In this document: piece after piece, positions 5,463-8,444 of the stretch
Layout of the letters: every line of letters starts with the position of its first letter
Position numbering within the stretch: the stretch's first letter is position 1
Assembly: GCA_947462515.1 (NCBI GenBank)
Contig: CANHPJ010000053.1
Coordinates: forward strand, 1-8,444
DNA length: 8,444 bases
Source of the DNA: Bacteroidota bacterium
GTDB taxonomy: Bacteria > Bacteroidota > Bacteroidia > JACCXN01
Reading direction: 5' to 3'
The notes under the pieces: model-generated
The model's database searches: none
What the model saw: the letters and a program-made list of their open reading frames with translations, nothing else
What the model was told of the DNA's origin: nothing
Made by a program: the position numbers and the translations under genes

Positions 5463-7301
5463 ATGTGTGGAATAGTTGCATACCTGGGTCAAAAACAAGC
5501 TTACCCAATCTTAATTAAAGGTCTTAAAAGACTTGAATACAGAGGATACGATAGCGCCGGAGTTGCTTTGGTTGATTCGGAAATGGCTGTATATAAATGT
5601 AAAGGAAAAGTGTCGGATCTTGAAGCTCACGCTAATGGAAAAAACATTAATGGAACCATTGGTATTGGCCATACACGATGGGCTACTCATGGGGAACCGA
5701 ATGATGCAAATGCTCATCCTCACTACTCCGAATCGAAAAAACTAGTGATAATTCACAACGGAATTATTGAAAATTATGCATCACTTAAAAAAGAAATGAT
5801 TAAAAGAGGTCATACTTTTTTAAGTGATACCGACACAGAGGTATTGGTGCACTTAATAGAAGATATTCAGGAAAAGGAAAAAGTTGACCTCTTCGAAGCC
5901 CTTAGAATGGCCTTAAATGAAGTAATTGGAGCATATGCAATTGTTGTTATGTCAAAAGATGACCCAAACAAACTTATTGCGGCAAAAAAAGGAAGTCCTA
6001 TGGTTATTGGTATAGGTAAAGATGATTTTTATATCGCATCTGATGCCACTCCAATAGTTGAATATACTAAAAATGTAGTATATCTTGAAGATGAAGAGAT
6101 TGCTTTACTAGACCGAAACGAGGAACTTAAAATATTTAACATAAAAAATCAATCCAAAACACCTTATATTCAAGAATTAGAACTTCAACTTGAAGCAATT
6201 GAAAAAGGTGGATACGAACACTTTATGTTAAAAGAGATTTATGAGCAGCCAAAATCTATCTTAGATAGCATGAGAGGTAGAATTAATGCTGCTCAAGGAA
6301 TAGTATCTCTAGGTGGCATAAGTGATTATGAAACAAAAATGATCAATGCTAAAAGATTTATTATTGTTGCTTGTGGTACTTCATGGCACGCTGGTTTAGT
6401 TGCGGAATATCTTATTGAAGAGTACGCACGTATTCCTGTTGAAGTAGAGTATGCTTCAGAATTCAGATATAGAAATCCTATTCTAAATGAAGACGATGTT
6501 GTAATTGCAATTTCTCAATCGGGAGAAACTGCTGATACCCTAGCTGCTATTGAACTGGCAAAATCAAAAGGAGCAACAATAATCGGTATTTGTAACGTTG
6601 TAGGTTCTTCCATTGCAAGAGCTACTCATGCAGGATCATATACCCATGCAGGCCCTGAAATCGGCGTAGCATCAACAAAAGCTTTTACCGCTCAGGTGAC
6701 TGTTCTTACCTTACTTGCACTCTCTTTAGGCAAGAAAAAAGGAACTATTCCTCACTCTAAATTTGCTCAGATATTAAGTGAACTTGAATCTGTTCCTTCT
6801 AAAATAGAAACGTTATTGAAAAAAGATAATCAGATTGAGTATATATCTGAAATCTTTAAAAATGCCACAAACTTTTTATATCTGGGCAGAGGCTGTAGCT
6901 TTCCGGTAGCTTTAGAGGGAGCTCTAAAATTGAAAGAAATATCATACATACATGCTGAAGGTTACCCGGCTGCCGAAATGAAACATGGACCTATTGCCCT
7001 TATAGATGCTGAAATGCCGGTTGTGGTTATTGCCACAAAAGGTCCTTCTTACGAAAAGGTAGTAAGTAACATACAGGAAGTGAAAGCAAGAAAAGGAAAA
7101 ATAATAGCTATTGTCACTGAAGGCGATGTAACTGTAAAAGAAATGGCCGACTACTCCATAGAAATACCGGAAACCGATGAATCATTGGTGCCTCTGATCT
7201 CTGTCATTCCTCTTCAATTACTTTCCTATTACATTGCAGTAATGAGAGGATGTAATGTCGATCAACCAAGAAACCTGGCTAAATCAGTGACTGTAGAATA
7301 A
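5463..7301 (+). CDS. glmS: Glutamine-fructose-6-phosphate aminotransferase (isomerizing)
   Basis: GlmS makes glucosamine-6-phosphate from fructose-6-phosphate and glutamine, the entry step to UDP-GlcNAc for peptidoglycan and lipid A. It has 612 residues, the usual length. The N-terminal glutaminase domain (about 2-240) begins with the nucleophile Cys2 (MCGIVAYLG) and carries RLEYRGYDSAG (23-33), GHTRWATHG (69-77) and HNGIIENY (98-105). Two SIS domains follow, about 290-415 and 460-595. They hold GTSWHA (305-310), the sugar-phosphate loop SQSGETADT (351-359), VASTKAFTAQ (402-411), and the catalytic region with E492 and H508 (EMKHGP). The C-tail DQPRNLAKSVTVE contains K607, the Schiff-base lysine. 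Everything expected is intact. The ATG is fixed by the essential Cys2 and lies 11 nt after the DUF4270 stop, leaving no room for a glmS-type ribozyme leader and implying co-transcription or a promoter inside the upstream gene. Confidence 0.98.
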   Translation: MCGIVAYLGQKQAYPILIKGLKRLEYRGYDSAGVALVDSEMAVYKCKGKVSDLEAHANGKNINGTIGIGHTRWATHGEPNDANAHPHYSESKKLVIIHNGIIENYASLKKEMIKRGHTFLSDTDTEVLVHLIEDIQEKEKVDLFEALRMALNEVIGAYAIVVMSKDDPNKLIAAKKGSPMVIGIGKDDFYIASDATPIVEYTKNVVYLEDEEIALLDRNEELKIFNIKNQSKTPYIQELELQLEAIEKGGYEHFMLKEIYEQPKSILDSMRGRINAAQGIVSLGGISDYETKMINAKRFIIVACGTSWHAGLVAEYLIEEYARIPVEVEYASEFRYRNPILNEDDVVIAISQSGETADTLAAIELAKSKGATIIGICNVVGSSIARATHAGSYTHAGPEIGVASTKAFTAQVTVLTLLALSLGKKKGTIPHSKFAQILSELESVPSKIETLLKKDNQIEYISEIFKNATNFLYLGRGCSFPVALEGALKLKEISYIHAEGYPAAEMKHGPIALIDAEMPVVVIATKGPSYEKVVSNIQEVKARKGKIIAIVTEGDVTVKEMADYSIEIPETDESLVPLISVIPLQLLSYYIAVMRGCNVDQPRNLAKSVTVE

Positions 7302-7302
7302 T

Positions 7303-7328
7303 ACTGCAAGCATAATTATACTTACAGT
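7303..7328. repeat. Imperfect inverted repeat between glmS and gatC
   Basis: A 26-bp near-palindrome begins 2 nt after the glmS stop, with arms ACTGCAAGCATAA and TTATACTTACAGT that match at 11 of 13 positions. The centre is all A/T and no T-run follows, so it does not look like an intrinsic terminator. It could be an operator-like dyad or an mRNA 3'-end hairpin; neither is shown. Confidence 0.4.
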
Positions 7329-7349
7329 GTAATATAATTTAAGAAACAA

Positions 7350-7643
7350 ATGAAAATAGACCATAAAACAGTAGATCACTTAGCTCATTTAGCTAGACTT
7401 GAATTTGAAAACGAATCGAAAGAAGCTATTGTTAATGACTTGAACAGAATTTTATCCTTCGTTGAAAAACTAGATGAATTAAATACAGATAATGTATCTC
7501 CGTTAATTTATATGACCGATGAAACAAATGTTTTGAGAGAAGATTCTATTCATGAGACTATTTCACATGCTCAGGCTCTTAAAAACGCACCTAAAAAAGA
7601 TTCAGACTATTTTAGGGTTCCTAAGTTCGTAGAAAAGAAATAA
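7350..7643 (+). CDS. gatC: Asp-tRNA(Asn)/Glu-tRNA(Gln) amidotransferase subunit C
   Basis: GatC is the small subunit of the GatCAB amidotransferase, which converts mischarged Glu-tRNA(Gln) and/or Asp-tRNA(Asn) to the correct aminoacyl-tRNA. It wraps the GatA-GatB interface and has no active site. At 97 residues it has the normal length. The N-terminal HLAHLARLEF (10-19) is the family signature, followed by a helix with LNRILSFVEKLDEL (31-44) and NVSPL (48-52). The tail has NVLRED (60-65), LKNAP (77-81) and DYFRVPKFV (86-94). The ATG at 7350 lies 48 nt after glmS. gatA and gatB are not adjacent: a strong terminator follows gatC, so the subunits must be encoded elsewhere, which is common outside the Firmicutes-type operon. 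Confidence 0.95.
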   Translation: MKIDHKTVDHLAHLARLEFENESKEAIVNDLNRILSFVEKLDELNTDNVSPLIYMTDETNVLREDSIHETISHAQALKNAPKKDSDYFRVPKFVEKK

Positions 7644-7659
7644 ATTACTCCTAAACACT

Positions 7660-7697
7660 AAAAATGCCGGTTTCAATAATTGAAACCGGCATTTTTT
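7660..7697. terminator. Strong bidirectional intrinsic terminator
   Basis: A perfect 12-bp stem, TGCCGGTTTCAA (7665-7676) with TTGAAACCGGCA (7680-7691), encloses a TAA loop. It is flanked by AAAAA on the left and TTTTTT on the right. The flanks make it a terminator in both directions, for gatC on the plus strand and for the secreted-protein gene on the minus strand, whose stop lies at 7725. Confidence 0.93.
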
Positions 7698-7724
7698 ATT
7701 TACGATTTTTGATATGGGCAAGTG

Positions 7725-8174
7725 CTATTGCTTAAACCCAACTAATACTGAAACACATCCGCTCTCTATCATATTGGCCACCATTTTCGTTTTATTGGCA
7801 GAATTTGGTATGCTAACCTCTATAAAAAGTTGCTGGGTAGTGGCCATATAAAAGTCCCAATTATCTGTATTATGATCTTCGCTGCTGTATAATTGCTTTC
7901 TGTTTTTATCTAGAACTCTAAACACGGCGTTTTCAAATACGGTCTGCGCGCATACATTCAAACGGTACTCCTGGCCTGAATAAAAAGTCATAAACAACTC
8001 TGCTTTTTCTCCGGCCATAAGAGTTGCACTGTTCAATTGTCCATTATGGATAAAGGGATTCAATTGGGGTAAACATCTTTTTTTTGTGAAAGATTTACAC
8101 TGTGCAAAACCAGCATTGCAATCAGAGAATATAAGTAATAATAAAATGATCCAAGTGATAGATGTATTTTTCAT
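7725..8174 (-). CDS. Small secreted protein of unknown function, cysteine-containing and beta-rich
   Basis: I do not recognise this protein with certainty. From the ATG at 8174 it has 149 residues. A signal peptide (about 1-24) has a strong hydrophobic core (WIILLLLIF) and a plausible signal-peptidase I site after GFA (22-24); Cys19 lies in the signal and has no good lipobox. The mature protein, about 125 residues, has four cysteines (26, 34, 75, 140) that could form two disulfides. It alternates hydrophobic and polar residues in strands such as LFMTFYSG (60-67), YRLNVCA (70-76), FRVLD (85-89) and LFIEVSIP (116-123). The pattern recalls compact pre-peptidase-like beta-sandwiches, which is only a fold guess. 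An upstream TTG at 8180 adds two residues and is less likely. The gene lies 53 nt after the partial gene at the right edge and ends at the shared terminator. Confidence 0.75.
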   Translation of the reverse strand: MKNTSITWIILLLLIFSDCNAGFAQCKSFTKKRCLPQLNPFIHNGQLNSATLMAGEKAELFMTFYSGQEYRLNVCAQTVFENAVFRVLDKNRKQLYSSEDHNTDNWDFYMATTQQLFIEVSIPNSANKTKMVANMIESGCVSVLVGFKQ

Positions 8175-8227
8175 GACCAATATTTTTAAGGATTAATGCC
8201 AGGTCTTCATTTAACGGAGGCGATGAA

Positions 8228-8444
8228 TTATTCAACGATACTTTTTCTGATTTTCCTTATTTTACTTGAAATTGCATTCAAAGTTTCAGGAGACATCGAA
8301 AAAGTATTATCTCCACCGATAGTGGCAACGCCATTCTTTGACTCCGAAACACTAGTCTCTGCTCCTGCGGAATTTACCTTGTCAAAATCTACTTTTAAAT
8401 CCTTCAGCTGAGCAGATAGACCAACTAAAATTTCGTCGTTTTTA
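8228..8444 (-). CDS. C-terminal fragment of an unrecognised protein (5' end outside window)
   Basis: On the minus strand the frame is open from the right edge to a TAA at 8230-8228, giving 71 residues that begin KNDEILVGLSAQLKDL. The first part has heptad-like leucine/valine spacing and could be a short helix or coiled coil. The middle is Gly/Ser/Asn-rich (GVATIGGDNTFSMSPE), and the end is a basic helix-like tail (KIRKIRKSIVE). No membrane segment or known motif is visible. Supporting points are the uninterrupted frame, codon use like its neighbours, and same-strand position just upstream of the secreted-protein gene, possibly as one transcript. A plus-strand open frame over the same bases (8196-8411) looks less protein-like. 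The product and full size cannot be judged from this end. Confidence 0.6.
   Translation of the reverse strand, partial: KNDEILVGLSAQLKDLKVDFDKVNSAGAETSVSESKNGVATIGGDNTFSMSPETLNAISSKIRKIRKSIVE

Noticed and set aside
8196..8411. Plus-strand open frame of 71 codons at the right edge
   Set aside because: It is antisense to a minus-strand frame that stays open to the edge and fits the orientation of the neighbouring secreted-protein gene. Its product is Ser/Phe/Leu-rich, as expected for the complement of a real gene.
1..8444. Mobile elements, CRISPR arrays, tRNA/rRNA genes or a defence system
   Set aside because: No transposase or integrase frames, no regularly spaced repeats, no tRNA-like cloverleaf and no nuclease or toxin-antitoxin signatures were visible; most genes are recognisable housekeeping families.

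Overview
The window is AT-rich, densely packed chromosomal DNA from a member of the Bacteroidota. The signs are a DUF4270 lipoprotein with a Bacteroidota-type surface-export signal, a stand-alone RfaE2 instead of a fused HldE, a short glycogen-synthase-like protein encoded divergently from panC, and promoter candidates of the Bacteroidota TTTG / TAnnTTTG type. A low-GC member of the Bacteroidales/Marinilabiliales group would fit, but that is only an impression. I see no mobile element, CRISPR array, tRNA or rRNA, and most of the content is housekeeping.

Layout. At 1-339 (+) is the C-terminal end of an EamA/DMT-type permease cut by the window edge. It converges, with 8 nt between, on a four-gene minus-strand operon (3185 to 348): panC, panD, a flippase-like UPF0104/LPG-synthase-TM membrane protein, and rfaE2. 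Spacings are 18 nt, 2 nt and an 11-nt overlap. A 120-bp divergent intergenic region (3186-3305) carries back-to-back promoter candidates. Rightwards from it runs a plus-strand cluster: a truncated glycogen-synthase-like (GT5) protein, a DUF4270 lipoprotein, glmS and gatC, ending at a strong bidirectional terminator (7660-7697). Beyond that, on the minus strand, are a small secreted protein of unknown function and, upstream of it in the same orientation, the C-terminal 71 residues of an unrecognised protein cut by the right edge.

How the genes fit together. PanC and PanD feed pantothenate/CoA synthesis, making and then using beta-alanine. RfaE2 makes ADP-heptose for LPS inner core. GlmS makes glucosamine-6-phosphate for peptidoglycan and lipid A. 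GatC belongs to the tRNA-dependent amidotransferase. The flippase-like protein and DUF4270 lipoprotein are envelope proteins. The overall theme is envelope precursors plus cofactor supply, not a defence or mobile system.

I found no convincing new multi-gene system. The points most worth a second look are: the GT5-like protein without a catalytic half or ADP-glucose loop; an insertion of about 38-40 residues in PanC; a terminator-like hairpin inside the signal-peptide codons of the DUF4270 gene; and the pair of unknown genes at the right end.
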